Source: Desulfarculus sp.
GTDB taxonomy: Bacteria; Desulfobacterota; Desulfarculia; Desulfarculales; Desulfarculaceae
Direction: 5' to 3'
DNA: 64,000 nucleotides
Assembly: GCA_016218705.1 (NCBI GenBank)
Contig: JACRDC010000035.1
Span: forward strand, 17,986 to 81,985
Shown: positions 17,941 through 26,636 of the stretch, piece after piece
Layout of the letters: every line of letters begins with the position of its first letter
Numbering within the stretch: position 1 is the first letter of the stretch
Position numbers and translations under genes: made by a program
The notes under the pieces: model-generated
What the model was told of the DNA's origin: nothing
Database searches by the model: none
The model's input: only the letters and a program-made list of their open reading frames with translations

Positions 17941-18935
17941 TGGCCAGTCTGAGAATGATGCTACCGGCGCTGGGCTGCCTGTTAACCCTGATCTTGGCGG
18001 CCGCCCCGGCCCCAGCCCAGGTGAACCGGGTGGTGGCCGTGGTGGGCGACGAGGTGATAACCTCCCTGGACCTGGACAAGGTGGGGGCCCTGCTGGAGGC
18101 CCAGGTGGCCGCGGCGGCCGCCGCCCGCCCTGGGGAGCAGTTGCCCAGCAAGGGCCAACTGCGCCGCATGGCCTTGGAGCGTTTGATCGAGGACAAGATA
18201 TTTGAACAGGAGGTCAAGCGCGCCAATCTCGCGGCCACCACGGCCGAGATTGAACATTACATCGAGCGCATCAAGGCGGCCAACCAAATGGGCGACGAGG
18301 AGTTCACGGCCCAGCTCAGCCGGCGGGGGCTGACCCCCGATGAGTACCGCCAAGAGCTCAAGCGCGAAATCCTCAAGCACAAGCTGGTGGAGCGTAGCGT
18401 CAAGAACCGGGTGGTCATCAGCGACAAGGAGGTGGAGGCCCATTACCGCCAGCAGCAGGGCCAGGCCGGCGATGAGCCCGGCAAGGAGGTGCGCCTGCGG
18501 GCCTTGTTCCTCAACCTGCCCGAGAACTCCACCCCCGCCGCCGAGGAGGCGGTGCGCAAGCAGGCCGAGGACCTGCGCAAGCAGGTGGCCGGCGGCCAGG
18601 ACTTCGCCGAACTGGCCCGCCGCCACTCCCAGGGTCCAGGCGCCAGCCAGGGCGGCGAGCTGGGGCCGGTGCCCGAGAGCGATCTCTTGCCCGAGATGCG
18701 CCAGGCCCTGAGCCAGCTCAAGCCCGGCCAGGTCAGCCAGGTCCTCAAGCTGCCTGGCAGCTACGCCTTCCTACAGATCATGACGCAGCCCAGCGGCGGC
18801 GGCAGCGCCCTGCGCCCGGAGATGCGCGAGCAGCTTCGGGTCAAGCTGGAGCAGGAGGCCCTGGAGAAGCGCTTCCGGGAATGGCTCACCGAGCTGCGTT
18901 CCAAGTCTTACGTCAGGGTGATGGATGTAGATTAA
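17937..18935 (+). CDS. surA: Periplasmic chaperone/peptidyl-prolyl isomerase SurA
   Basis: 332 residues. A signal peptide ends near APAPAQ. The SurA hallmark NRVVAVVGDEVITSLDL and an N-terminal helical domain follow, then a single parvulin domain (about 185-285, VRLRALFLNLP to SYAFLQIMTQPS) and a C-terminal helix. E. coli SurA has two PPIase domains; here one is present. It escorts unfolded outer-membrane proteins across the periplasm to BamA, linking it to the bam/skp block at the left of the window. Two adjacent ATGs (17937, 17940) follow GGGGGACA; either may be used. Confidence 0.9.
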   Translation: MMASLRMMLPALGCLLTLILAAAPAPAQVNRVVAVVGDEVITSLDLDKVGALLEAQVAAAAAARPGEQLPSKGQLRRMALERLIEDKIFEQEVKRANLAATTAEIEHYIERIKAANQMGDEEFTAQLSRRGLTPDEYRQELKREILKHKLVERSVKNRVVISDKEVEAHYRQQQGQAGDEPGKEVRLRALFLNLPENSTPAAEEAVRKQAEDLRKQVAGGQDFAELARRHSQGPGASQGGELGPVPESDLLPEMRQALSQLKPGQVSQVLKLPGSYAFLQIMTQPSGGGSALRPEMREQLRVKLEQEALEKRFREWLTELRSKSYVRVMDVD

Positions 18936-18949
18936 GACCGCGCGCTATT

Positions 18950-19018
18950 CACGGCTGGGCTGGCCATGGCGGTCCAGCCGTGGCGCGTTCAGGCCCCAGG
19001 CAGGCGCGATTGCGCCTG
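18950..19018 (+). terminator. Two hairpins between surA and trpS
   Basis: CACGGCTGG (18950-18958) pairs with CCAGCCGTG (18974-18982), and CAGGCGC (19001-19007) pairs with GCGCCTG (19012-19018) around a GATT loop. Neither has a U-tract. They are plausible barriers between the mfd-ppiC-surA transcript and trpS, and form most of the 128-base spacer. Confidence 0.45.
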
Positions 19019-19063
19019 GGTATGATGGCTCCTAGATTCTGGGCCAGGGAGGTTTTTTCAGGC

Positions 19064-20029
19064 ATGCGCGTCCTATCGGGTATCCAGCCTTCGGGCACCC
19101 TGCACATCGGCAACTACTTCGCCATGATGCAGCCCATGATCCGTTTCCAGGAGGAGCACCAGCTCTTCTGCTTCATCGTCAATTACCACGCCCTGACCAC
19201 GGTGAGCGAGGGCGAGCGCCTCAGGCAGGGCACCCTGGACGCGGCCTTGGACTTCCTGGCCCTGGGCCTGGACCCCGAGCGCGCCTATTTCTACGTGCAG
19301 GCCGACGTGCCCGAGGTCTGCGAGCTGACCTGGATACTCAACAACCACGCCCCGGTGGCGCGCCTGGAGCTGGCCCACTCCTACAAGGACAAGCTGCAAA
19401 AAGGCTTCACGCCCCACAACGGCCTGTTCAGCTACCCGGTGCTCATGGCCGCCGACATCCTGCTCTACCAGGCCAACGTGGTGCCCGTGGGCAAGGACCA
19501 GAAGCAGCACCTGGAGATCACCCGCGACATAGCCATGCGCTTCAACCACGCCTACGGCGAGACCTTTGTGGTGCCCGAGGCCTGGATTGACGAGCACACC
19601 GCCGTGGTGCCGGGCATTGACGGCCAGAAGATGTCCAAAAGTTACGGCAACACTTTGGAGATTTTCTGCCCCGAAAAAGAGCTCAAGAAGAAGGTCATGA
19701 GCATCGTCACCGACTCCACGCCCCTGGAGGAGCCCAAGGACCCGGACAAGTGCAACGTCTTCGCGCTCATCAGCCTGTTCCTCGGCGAGGACGAAAAAAA
19801 AGACCTGGCCGAGCGCTACCGGGCCGGCGGCCTGGGCTACGGCACGGTGAAGAAGGAGCTCTTCAGCCGCATGTGGGAGTATTTCGCGCCCTACCGCGCC
19901 CGGCGGGCCGAGTTGGCCGCCGACCTGGGCGAGTTGCACCGCATCATGCGCATGGGCGCCGAAAAGGCCCGCGCCGTGGCCGCGCCCACCCTGGAGGCCG
20001 TGCGCGCCAAGGTGGGTTTGAGCTACTGA
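19064..20029 (+). CDS. trpS: Tryptophanyl-tRNA synthetase
   Basis: 321 residues, class I. The HIGH-type motif is GTLHIGNYF and the KMSKS motif GQKMSKSYGN. The ATG at 19064 yields MRVLSGIQPSGTLHIG, the standard N-terminus; open frame upstream is not needed. It charges tRNA-Trp in the cytoplasm. A short run of A-rich codons around DEDEKKDLAE is unremarkable. The reading frame continues open past its TGA into the next gene, which uses the same frame. Confidence 0.96.
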   Translation: MRVLSGIQPSGTLHIGNYFAMMQPMIRFQEEHQLFCFIVNYHALTTVSEGERLRQGTLDAALDFLALGLDPERAYFYVQADVPEVCELTWILNNHAPVARLELAHSYKDKLQKGFTPHNGLFSYPVLMAADILLYQANVVPVGKDQKQHLEITRDIAMRFNHAYGETFVVPEAWIDEHTAVVPGIDGQKMSKSYGNTLEIFCPEKELKKKVMSIVTDSTPLEEPKDPDKCNVFALISLFLGEDEKKDLAERYRAGGLGYGTVKKELFSRMWEYFAPYRARRAELAADLGELHRIMRMGAEKARAVAAPTLEAVRAKVGLSY

Positions 20030-20143
20030 GTAAATCGCCCGGGGCACCCGGCCCCAGGCCAAGCGAGGGCCACGATTAGCCGCCAGGACTTCCCCTTCAC
20101 ACCGGCGCGCTGGCGCCAATCCCAGCGCCGCCTGCTGGCTCGT

Positions 20144-20563
20144 GTGGCCGCTCCCGGCCAGGCCGCCACCCGCGGCCTGGCCGCCCAACTGGAGGCCAGC
20201 CTGGAGCCGGCCCGCCAGGCCTTCGCCCGCCTGTGCCCGGAGCTTTGCCCGGCCTGTCCCCGGGTCTGCTGCCTGGGCATCAGCCCCCACGGCCTCCTCG
20301 ATCAGGTGGACCTGATCTACTTCGCCGCCCTGGACCTCAAGCACCTGCCCTACCCCCGCCCCCGCGAAAAGGGCTGTCCCTTCCTGGAGTCCGAGGGCTG
20401 CCTGCTGCCCTGGCGGGCGCGGCCCTACGCCTGCCTGCACTATGTCTGCCCGCGCCTGGCCGCGGCCCTGCCCGGCCCCGAGCTGGCGGTGGTGGAACAG
20501 GCCCTGGAGCGGGCTGGGCAGTTGCGCGCCAGGCTGCACGCAGCCTTCGTTGACCCGGGCTAA
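20144..20563 (+). CDS. Small cysteine-cluster protein (YkgJ-like)
   Basis: 139 residues from the GTG used here. The cysteine pattern LCPELCPACPRVCC, then GCPFLESEGCLLPWRARPYAC and YVCPRLA, resembles the CxxxCxxCC clusters of YkgJ-type putative metal-binding proteins. The start is uncertain: an upstream in-frame ATT at 20075 stands behind GCGAGGGCCACG and would add 23 residues, but no ATG, GTG or TTG exists before it. The gene lies 45-115 bases after trpS and overlaps the convergent methyltransferase gene by four bases. Function unknown; metal binding is inferred from cysteines. Confidence 0.65.
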   Translation: MAAPGQAATRGLAAQLEASLEPARQAFARLCPELCPACPRVCCLGISPHGLLDQVDLIYFAALDLKHLPYPRPREKGCPFLESEGCLLPWRARPYACLHYVCPRLAAALPGPELAVVEQALERAGQLRARLHAAFVDPG

Positions 20564-21090
20564 TCCTTGGCTTTGGCCTGGGACTGCCGCGGCCAGAACC
20601 CCCCGGTTGTGGCGGCGTAGTCGCGATAATCCTGGCCGAAGCTGACCTCCAGGATCGCCTCCTCGCGCTTGGCCAGGCTCATCCACAGAGGCAATAGCAG
20701 AGCGGCCCAGGCCAGCATGACATAGCTGTTCAGGGCCAGGGCCAGGCCCGGCGCCAAACACCAGACAAAGGCCGCGTACTGGGGGTGGCGCATATAGCGG
20801 TAGGCACCGGTGGTGCACAGCCGGCGGCCCAGGTCCCCCAGGCGGCGCACGCTCAACAGGCTCCAGAGAACCAGGCCCAGACCCAGGCCCATCCACAGCA
20901 GCCCCAGGTCGGTCAAGAGTTTCTGATGGCCGCTGATGATGAGCAGGCCCAGACGCTGGTCCAACTCCCAGGCCAATATCCCCAACAGGGCCGAGGGCAG
21001 GGCCGCCGCCGGCCCCACCCCCACCATGTATCCCACTTGCAACAGCTTGTCCGGCGCCCGCCGGTTTTGCTTGGGCTGGTCCGGCCCCAT
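20560..21090 (-). CDS. Isoprenylcysteine/phospholipid methyltransferase-like membrane protein
   Basis: 176 residues with four or five hydrophobic segments (about 20-42, 64-80, 110-125, 126-140). The C-terminal signature is that of the ICMT/PEMT family: GAYRYMRHPQYAAF, then REEAILEVSFGQDYRDYAA. These integral membrane enzymes use S-adenosylmethionine to methylate lipids or C-terminal cysteines; the substrate in bacteria is usually unknown. It follows the OYE-family gene after three bases, so it is probably cotranscribed with the liv-paaK cluster. Confidence 0.75.
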   Translation of the reverse strand: MGPDQPKQNRRAPDKLLQVGYMVGVGPAAALPSALLGILAWELDQRLGLLIISGHQKLLTDLGLLWMGLGLGLVLWSLLSVRRLGDLGRRLCTTGAYRYMRHPQYAAFVWCLAPGLALALNSYVMLAWAALLLPLWMSLAKREEAILEVSFGQDYRDYAATTGGFWPRQSQAKAKD

Positions 21091-21093
21091 GGC

Positions 21094-22194
21094 CTACTTG
21101 CCGGCCGCTTTCTTCAGCTCTTGGCCGCAGGCCACGCCGCCCTTCATGCCCACGCCGAAGCACTGGCCACAGGAGATGCAGGTGGCCTGATCCGACTGCC
21201 CGCTCTTCCACAGCTTGGCCAGGTGGGGCTGGCGGATGAAGGGCCGGGACATGGAGACCGCGTCCACCTTGTCCAGGGCCGCCTCCACCCTTGCCTTGCC
21301 GCGCCAGCCGCCCACCACCATAACCGGGCACTTGACGGCGGCCTTGATGGCCAGGGCGTTGTTGAAGAAGTAGCCCTCATCCTCGGGCTTGACCACCGGG
21401 CGCGCGCTGCCCAGCTTGCCCGCCGCCGGTACCCCACCGCTGACCTCGATGGCGTCTATGCCCGCCTGGTCCAGCATCTTGGCCACCTCCACCGCCTCGG
21501 CGGGGGTGAAGCCGCCCTCCAGGCCATCCTCGGAGTTGAGCTTGATGAAGACCGGGTAACGCGGCCCCAGGGCGCGGCGCACCGCCTGGTACACCTCCAG
21601 GCAGAAGCGGGCGCGGTTGGCCAGGCTGCCGCCGTACTCGTCGCCGCGCAGGTTGATGTTGGGGCTCAAGAACTGGCTGATGAGGTAGCCGTGGGCACCG
21701 TGCAGCTCCACGGCGTCGTAGCCCGCCGCGCGGGCGCGCAGGGCCGCCTCGGCGAACTGCTCCACGATGCGGGCGATGTCGCTTTTGCTCAACTCGCGCA
21801 CCTGTTCCTTGAAGGCCGGGTGCACGATGGCCGAGGGGCCTTCGGGCTGGCCGCCGATCCAGTCAGCCCTGGTCTGGCCGCCGGCGTGCACGATCTGGGC
21901 GGCGATCAGGCCCCCCAGCTTGTGCACCGCGTCGGTGATGCGGGTCTGCGGCCCCACCATGGCGTCAATGTGCATGCCGCTCTGCTTGGGCAGCCCGCGC
22001 CCCAGGGGGGTTATGAAGCTGTAGCCGGCGATGATGAGCCCCACGCCGCCCTCGGCCAGGTCGGCGGTGAAGTTGACGGTATCAATGGTGGGCGTGCCGT
22101 CGTCCAGGGCCATGCCCTCCCAGGTGGCGGAGCGCACCAGGCGGTTGGGTATCTCCAGGTCCTTTATTTTCCAGGGGGTGAAGATGTCGGCCAT
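21094..22194 (-). CDS. NADH:flavin oxidoreductase, old yellow enzyme family
   Basis: 366 residues from the ATG at 22194 (GAGG upstream). It is a single TIM barrel: the FMN-binding start FTPWKIKDLEIPNRLVRSAT, the catalytic-loop segment ELHGAHGYLISQFLSPNINLR, and RGDEYGGSLANRARF. A C-terminal CISCGQCFGVGMKGGVAC cysteine set resembles the Fe-S ligand region of the larger 2,4-dienoyl-CoA reductases, but the second domain of those enzymes is absent. It reduces activated C=C bonds of enones or enoyl compounds. Neighbouring a CoA ligase and a Liv-type transporter, it may work on the imported organic acid; the substrate is not identifiable. Confidence 0.85.
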   Translation of the reverse strand: MADIFTPWKIKDLEIPNRLVRSATWEGMALDDGTPTIDTVNFTADLAEGGVGLIIAGYSFITPLGRGLPKQSGMHIDAMVGPQTRITDAVHKLGGLIAAQIVHAGGQTRADWIGGQPEGPSAIVHPAFKEQVRELSKSDIARIVEQFAEAALRARAAGYDAVELHGAHGYLISQFLSPNINLRGDEYGGSLANRARFCLEVYQAVRRALGPRYPVFIKLNSEDGLEGGFTPAEAVEVAKMLDQAGIDAIEVSGGVPAAGKLGSARPVVKPEDEGYFFNNALAIKAAVKCPVMVVGGWRGKARVEAALDKVDAVSMSRPFIRQPHLAKLWKSGQSDQATCISCGQCFGVGMKGGVACGQELKKAAGK

Positions 22195-22338
22195 GGCAAA
22201 CCTCGCAAGATGGGTGATAAGGGTGGCGTAGCTAATGAACTTTAGCCTGCCCGGCCTTTCCAAGCAAGTGCTCGCTAAAGACCGGGCGCGCGAGGCGATG
22301 GCCCCGCGCGCCCGTGGTGGAAGCTCCTGGCGGGATGG

Positions 22339-23526
22339 CTACTTGACCATCACGTACTTGCCGCCCTTGATCTCCAGCATGACCATGGAGTCGGTGTCCA
22401 GGCCGTTGTGGTCCTCGGGCGTAAGGTTGAACACGCCGCTGACCCCCACGTAGCCCTTGGTGTTCTCCAGGGCGCTCCTCAGCTTCTCGGGGTCGCCGCC
22501 GGCCTGCTTCAAGGCCCCGGCCAGCAGGTACAGGGCGTCCCAGGCATAGCCCGAGTGGGTGTTGATGGGGTATTCCTTGTCGAACTTGTAGACCTCGTTG
22601 TACAGGCGCACGAACTCGGCGATGACCTTCTTCTGGGGGTCGTTGTCGGGCAGTTGCTGCCAGGCCATGAGCTTGGTGGCGGGCATGAGGTTGCCCTCGG
22701 CGGCCGGACCGGCCAGGTCCAGGTAGCGCGGGCCGGGCAGGCCGTGGCACTGCACCAACGGGGCCTTGATACCCAGCGCCTGGTGGTTCTTGGCCACGAT
22801 GGCCCCGGCGTCACCGATGGTCCAGCAGATGATGGCCTGGGGCGCGGCGGCATTTAGCTTGGTTAGTTGGCTCTTCATGTCCACGTCGCTGGGCTCGAAC
22901 TGCTCCTTGCCCACGATGGTCAGCCCGAAGTCGGGGGCCAGCTTCTCCAGCCAGCGCAGGCCGTCGCGGCCAAAGCCGTCGCTGGCGGTGATGAGCCCGA
23001 TCTTGGTCAGGCCCTTGTCCTTAAGGTAGCCCATGACCTTGGAGACCGCCGTGGAGGAGCGCTGGGGGGTCTTGAAGACGTAGCGGGCGGTGCCGAAGTC
23101 CATGTTGCCCATCTTGCCTTCCATGATGACCGGGTCGCCGCCCACGCACATCACCGTGGGCATCTTGGCCTCCTCGGCCTGCTTCTTCACCGCCATGCCG
23201 GTGTCGGTGCGCGTGGGACCCACCACGGCCACCACCTTGTCCACGGCCAGGAACTTCTTGTAGACCATCACCGCCTTGGTGGGATCGCTCTCGCTGTCGC
23301 CCAGGATCAGCTCGATGGGCCGGCCGTTGATGCCGCCCTCCTTGTTGATCTTGTCGGTGACCATCTGGGCCACCAGCTTGGTGGGCGTGCCGATGCTGGC
23401 CGCCGGCCCGCTCAGGTCAAAGAAGGCGCCGATCTTGATGGGCTCGGCGGCCAGGGCCGAGGCCGAGAAGGCCAGGGCCAAAACCAGGGCCGCGGCCAGG
23501 GTCAGATATTTCTTGCCTGCCGACAT
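22339..23526 (-). CDS. Branched-chain amino acid-type ABC transporter substrate-binding protein
   Basis: 395 residues. A signal peptide (LTLAAALVLALAFSASALAA) is followed by a type I periplasmic-binding fold: IKIGAFFDLSGPAASIGTP, IELILGDSESDPTKAV and VVAVVGPTRTDTG. It captures a small acid or amino acid and delivers it to LivHM. The ATG at 23526 has AGGGAGGGAAG upstream. It is on the same strand as livHMGF but about 3 kb from livF, after gntR, a membrane protein and paaK. In Desulfobacterota such sets often carry aromatic or other CoA-activated acids, so the ligand need not be a branched-chain amino acid. Confidence 0.92.
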   Translation of the reverse strand: MSAGKKYLTLAAALVLALAFSASALAAEPIKIGAFFDLSGPAASIGTPTKLVAQMVTDKINKEGGINGRPIELILGDSESDPTKAVMVYKKFLAVDKVVAVVGPTRTDTGMAVKKQAEEAKMPTVMCVGGDPVIMEGKMGNMDFGTARYVFKTPQRSSTAVSKVMGYLKDKGLTKIGLITASDGFGRDGLRWLEKLAPDFGLTIVGKEQFEPSDVDMKSQLTKLNAAAPQAIICWTIGDAGAIVAKNHQALGIKAPLVQCHGLPGPRYLDLAGPAAEGNLMPATKLMAWQQLPDNDPQKKVIAEFVRLYNEVYKFDKEYPINTHSGYAWDALYLLAGALKQAGGDPEKLRSALENTKGYVGVSGVFNLTPEDHNGLDTDSMVMLEIKGGKYVMVK

Positions 23527-23539
23527 TTCTTCCCTCCCT

Positions 23540-24115
23540 CTAATCTTCGGTTTTAACACCCGGATTACCGCTCAGTTCTGCCATTCTTACCGCCAGTGCG
23601 GCAAATCCCTTGGCTCCATCAAGATTCGCAAAATTAACTCTCCTTCCGGAATTTGTAATCCATCCTTCATAGATTATCCAGACATCATAGTAATCCATAT
23701 TCGTCAATCCTCTATGATATAAACTATGAGTCATCACATACGGACCCTTGATAGTAATTTTTATCAATTTGCTCCATTTTATATGGTCATTATGTCTATC
23801 CTCATATCTTACATAGACCTCTTTCCCTTCATTTTTAGGTGTAAATGCTTTGATTTCCCCATACTCGAATTTAATAGCGCTATCATCAATTTTTATCATT
23901 CCGTTTGCCAACATGGTCCTATCGGCTAGGAATAGGCTATTTGCCAAGACTTTTCGTATTGCGGCAGCCCCTTGTGCTTTGTCTGATACTTTTTCAGATA
24001 CCTTTTCCGTGATAGCCACATCCACGGATTGTTTTGCAGCCCTGCTAGCATCCAAACAACCATAGCAAGCGGCTATGGCCACGAGCAGACAAAGGCAACC
24101 ACCTATTCGTTTCAT
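23540..24115 (-). CDS. Unknown low-GC putative lipoprotein inserted in the liv/paaK cluster
   Basis: 191 residues. The N-terminus MKRIGGCLCLLVAIAACYGC is a signal peptide with a likely lipobox (AACYGC), so it is probably membrane-anchored. A Lys/Glu-rich helix (VDVAITEKVSEKVSDKAQ) precedes a beta-rich region with many Tyr and Asn. I do not recognise the family. The gene is clearly AT-richer than all neighbours, with codons such as AAA, ATT and TTT common, which suggests recent acquisition. It lies 13 bases upstream of the binding-protein start and 42 bases downstream of the paaK stop, splitting what looks like an older operon. Confidence 0.65.
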   Translation of the reverse strand: MKRIGGCLCLLVAIAACYGCLDASRAAKQSVDVAITEKVSEKVSDKAQGAAAIRKVLANSLFLADRTMLANGMIKIDDSAIKFEYGEIKAFTPKNEGKEVYVRYEDRHNDHIKWSKLIKITIKGPYVMTHSLYHRGLTNMDYYDVWIIYEGWITNSGRRVNFANLDGAKGFAALAVRMAELSGNPGVKTED

Positions 24116-24157
24116 TGTCCCCCCACTTCCTTCAGTTGTTTTAGCGCTCGGTGAGTG

Positions 24158-25447
24158 CTACTTCTCGAATCGCCTGTCGAAAACCCGCTTGCTCTTGCGG
24201 TCGCTACGCGGCAGGGAGCCGTAATCCACCAACTCCACCTCCACGCTGACCAGGATGCCGGCCTTGATGGCTCTGACGATCTCGGCGGCCACTTGCTGAT
24301 CGTCGGCGGTGGAAGCTCCCTCAATGCGCTCCACCCGCACGACCATGCGTTCGCGGCCGTCCCCCTGGGGCTCCAGGATGATCTGGTACTCCGAGCCCAC
24401 GCCGTGGCTATGGCTCAGCACCGCGTCTATCTGGCCGGGGTAGATGTTCACCGCCCGGAATTTGATCATGTCGTCGCTGCGCCCCAAGAGGCGGTCGTGA
24501 CGGGGCAGCGTATTGCCGCAAGCGCAGGGCTCGGGCAGGAGCCGCGTCAGGTCGCGGGTGCGGTAGCGGATCAAGGGCGCTGCCTCTTTGCGCAGGGTGG
24601 TGACCACCAACTCGCCGATCTGGCCCGGTGCCACGGGCTCCAGGGTCACGGGGTTGATGATCTCCGCGATGTAGTAATCGGCCCAATAGTGGATGCCCTG
24701 GTGGGCGGAGCACTCCAGGCCGGTGCCCGGGCCGTAGAGCTCGGTCATGCCGGGGATGTCGTAAAGCTCCACCCCGCCCAGGCCCTCGATGATACGCCGG
24801 CGCATGGCCTCGGAGGTGCGCTCCGAGCCGTAGATGATCTTTCTCAGACTGATGCGGTCCAAGAGCCCCCGGCGCTGCACCTCCTCGGCCAGCAAGAGGG
24901 CCATGGAGGAGGTGCTGCACAGCACGGTGCTCTGGAAGTCCTCCAGGAACTGGCACTGCATCTCCAGGTTGCCCGGCCCCACGGGCACGGCCAGGGCTCC
25001 GAAAAGCTCGCAACCGCGCTGGAAGCCGGCCCCGGCCGTCCACACCCCGTAGCCCACGCAGATCTGCACCCGGTCCAGGCGGGTCAGGCCGGCCATCTCG
25101 TAGCAGCGGGCGAACATGTGCGCCCAGTCATCCAGGTCCCGCTGGGTGTAGGACATGACCTTGCGCTTGCCGGTGGTGCCGCTGCTGGCGTGGATGCGCA
25201 CCACGTCCTCCATGGGCGTGGACAACAGCGGGAAGGGATAGCCCTGGCGCAGGTGCTCGGCGGTGGTGAAGGGCAGTCGCTTAAGGTCCTCCAGGCCCTT
25301 GATGTCGCCCGGCGTCACCCCGGCCTCTTGAAGGTGCTGGCGGTAGAAGGGGCTGTGCCCGTAGGCGTGGCCCACGGTCCATTGCAGGCCGGCGGCCTGC
25401 AGGGCCTCCAGTTGGTCAAGGCTGCTCCAGGATGGCATGAAGGTCAT
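24158..25447 (-). CDS. Phenylacetate-CoA ligase family protein (PaaK-like)
   Basis: 429 residues, the PaaK length. The phosphate-binding loop is RIHASSGTTGKRKVM, followed by the adenylation motifs GSERTSEAMRRRI, YDIPGMTELYGPG and LIRYRTRDLTRLL. The CACGN pair and GRSDDMIKFRAVNIYPGQID lead into the C-terminal PaaK domain. It activates an aryl or related carboxylic acid with ATP and CoA. Such ligases commonly accompany Liv-type importers in sulfate reducers and may trap the imported acid as its CoA ester. An alternative in-frame ATG is three codons in. Confidence 0.88.
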   Translation of the reverse strand: MTFMPSWSSLDQLEALQAAGLQWTVGHAYGHSPFYRQHLQEAGVTPGDIKGLEDLKRLPFTTAEHLRQGYPFPLLSTPMEDVVRIHASSGTTGKRKVMSYTQRDLDDWAHMFARCYEMAGLTRLDRVQICVGYGVWTAGAGFQRGCELFGALAVPVGPGNLEMQCQFLEDFQSTVLCSTSSMALLLAEEVQRRGLLDRISLRKIIYGSERTSEAMRRRIIEGLGGVELYDIPGMTELYGPGTGLECSAHQGIHYWADYYIAEIINPVTLEPVAPGQIGELVVTTLRKEAAPLIRYRTRDLTRLLPEPCACGNTLPRHDRLLGRSDDMIKFRAVNIYPGQIDAVLSHSHGVGSEYQIILEPQGDGRERMVVRVERIEGASTADDQQVAAEIVRAIKAGILVSVEVELVDYGSLPRSDRKSKRVFDRRFEK

Positions 25448-25454
25448 GGCGTGG

Positions 25455-25844
25455 CTAGGCTCCGTACCAAAGGGGAAAGGCGTAGGCCGCGGCGCTGAGC
25501 AGGAACAGCAAGCCGAGCACGAGGGAGAGCGGATGGCTGGCCTTAAAGTAGCTGAACTGCAAGCCCAGCCGCAAGAGCCAGAAGCCGGCCATCAGCCCCA
25601 GCACCTGCCGGCCCAGATAGCTGTCCACCAACTCGGGCGCCCAATACAAGGAAAGAAAGGCCGCGGCCAAAAAGTAATAGGCCAGGCAGAAATTCATGAT
25701 GCGCATGACGGCGCTGTTCACCGGGTCCAAGGAGGCCAGATTGGCCGCCCACTTGAACAGGCGAGGGAAAAGCAGATGAAACACGGCCCAGCCCAGGTGC
25801 AACAGCCCTCCCAGATAGACACAGGCCAGATCAATATCAATCAT
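25455..25844 (-). CDS. Small four-helix membrane protein of unknown function
   Basis: 129 residues, nearly all hydrophobic, with four predicted transmembrane helices (about 5-28, 44-67, 80-96, 103-125). The text LACVYLGGLLHLGWAVFHLLFP and LDPVNSAVMRIMNFCLAYY is distinctive but I cannot assign a family. It lies between gntR and paaK on the same strand, eight bases before paaK, so it is part of the cluster. A role as an accessory membrane component is possible but unproven. Confidence 0.7.
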   Translation of the reverse strand: MIDIDLACVYLGGLLHLGWAVFHLLFPRLFKWAANLASLDPVNSAVMRIMNFCLAYYFLAAAFLSLYWAPELVDSYLGRQVLGLMAGFWLLRLGLQFSYFKASHPLSLVLGLLFLLSAAAYAFPLWYGA

Positions 25845-25904
25845 GGCTAGACCTTTTCTGGGCTGGCCGTTCGGTGGCGCTCCCCGTCAGAAGGCCCATG
25901 CCCT

Positions 25905-26636
25905 TCATGGCTTGGGTCCCTTGGGGCTGGCGGGCGCCTCGTCCTGGGCGGGGGCCGGGGCCTGGTAGGCCTTGAGCCGTGACAAGAGCCACTTGCCGCC
26001 GCGCTGCACGTGCTCGCGGCACAGGCGGCCGGCCTTGACGGCGTCGCCGGCCTTGATGGCCTCCACTACCAGGCGGTGGTCCTTGACCGACCACTGGCCG
26101 GCCTGCATGCTCATCATGATGGCCCGGGAGATGCGCTCCACCTCCTCTTGCAACTCGCTGAGCATGTGGTGCAGCAGGGTGGAGTTGGCCGCCTGGTACA
26201 AGAGTTCGTGGTAGCGGGTGTTCAGTTCCACCAGGCGCACCTCGTCCTGCTTGGCCAGGGCCTCCTCAAACTGCTCCAGGTTGCGCTCCAGGTCCTTGAT
26301 CTGCCTGGGCTGGGCGCGCCGGGCCGCCAGCTCGCCGGCGTAGCCTTCCAGCACGCCGCGCACGCCCACCGCCTCCTCCACCTCCTCTGGGGTCAACGGC
26401 CGCACCTCGTAGCCTCCGCGCGGCCGCTTGAGCAACAAGCCCTCTTGCTCCAGGCGGTGCAGGGCCTCGCGGATGGGCGTGCGGCTAAGGCCCAGTTGCT
26501 GGCCCAGGCGCTCCTCCACCAGGCGCTCGCCAGGGGTAAGCTCGCCGCGCATGATAAGCCGCCGGAGCAGAATGGTGGCCTCCTGGCCCAGGGGCCGGCG
26601 GCGCAGGTTGGGTTGCGCGGTTTTCGAGGTTTTCAT
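25905..26636 (-). CDS. GntR-family transcriptional regulator (FCD/FadR type)
   Basis: 243 residues from the ATG at 26636, which overlaps the livF stop (ATGA). The winged helix (about 15-80: ATILLRRLIMRGELTPGERL, LGLSRTPIREALHRLEQEGL) precedes an all-helical FCD domain (about 90-220) with ELNTRYHELLYQAANS and the conserved REHVQRGGKWL. FCD domains bind a metal and a small acid. The regulator probably senses the imported acid or its CoA ester and controls the liv promoter, where a GTAT/ATAC palindrome overlaps the start site. Confidence 0.9.
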   Translation of the reverse strand: MKTSKTAQPNLRRRPLGQEATILLRRLIMRGELTPGERLVEERLGQQLGLSRTPIREALHRLEQEGLLLKRPRGGYEVRPLTPEEVEEAVGVRGVLEGYAGELAARRAQPRQIKDLERNLEQFEEALAKQDEVRLVELNTRYHELLYQAANSTLLHHMLSELQEEVERISRAIMMSMQAGQWSVKDHRLVVEAIKAGDAVKAGRLCREHVQRGGKWLLSRLKAYQAPAPAQDEAPASPKGPKP

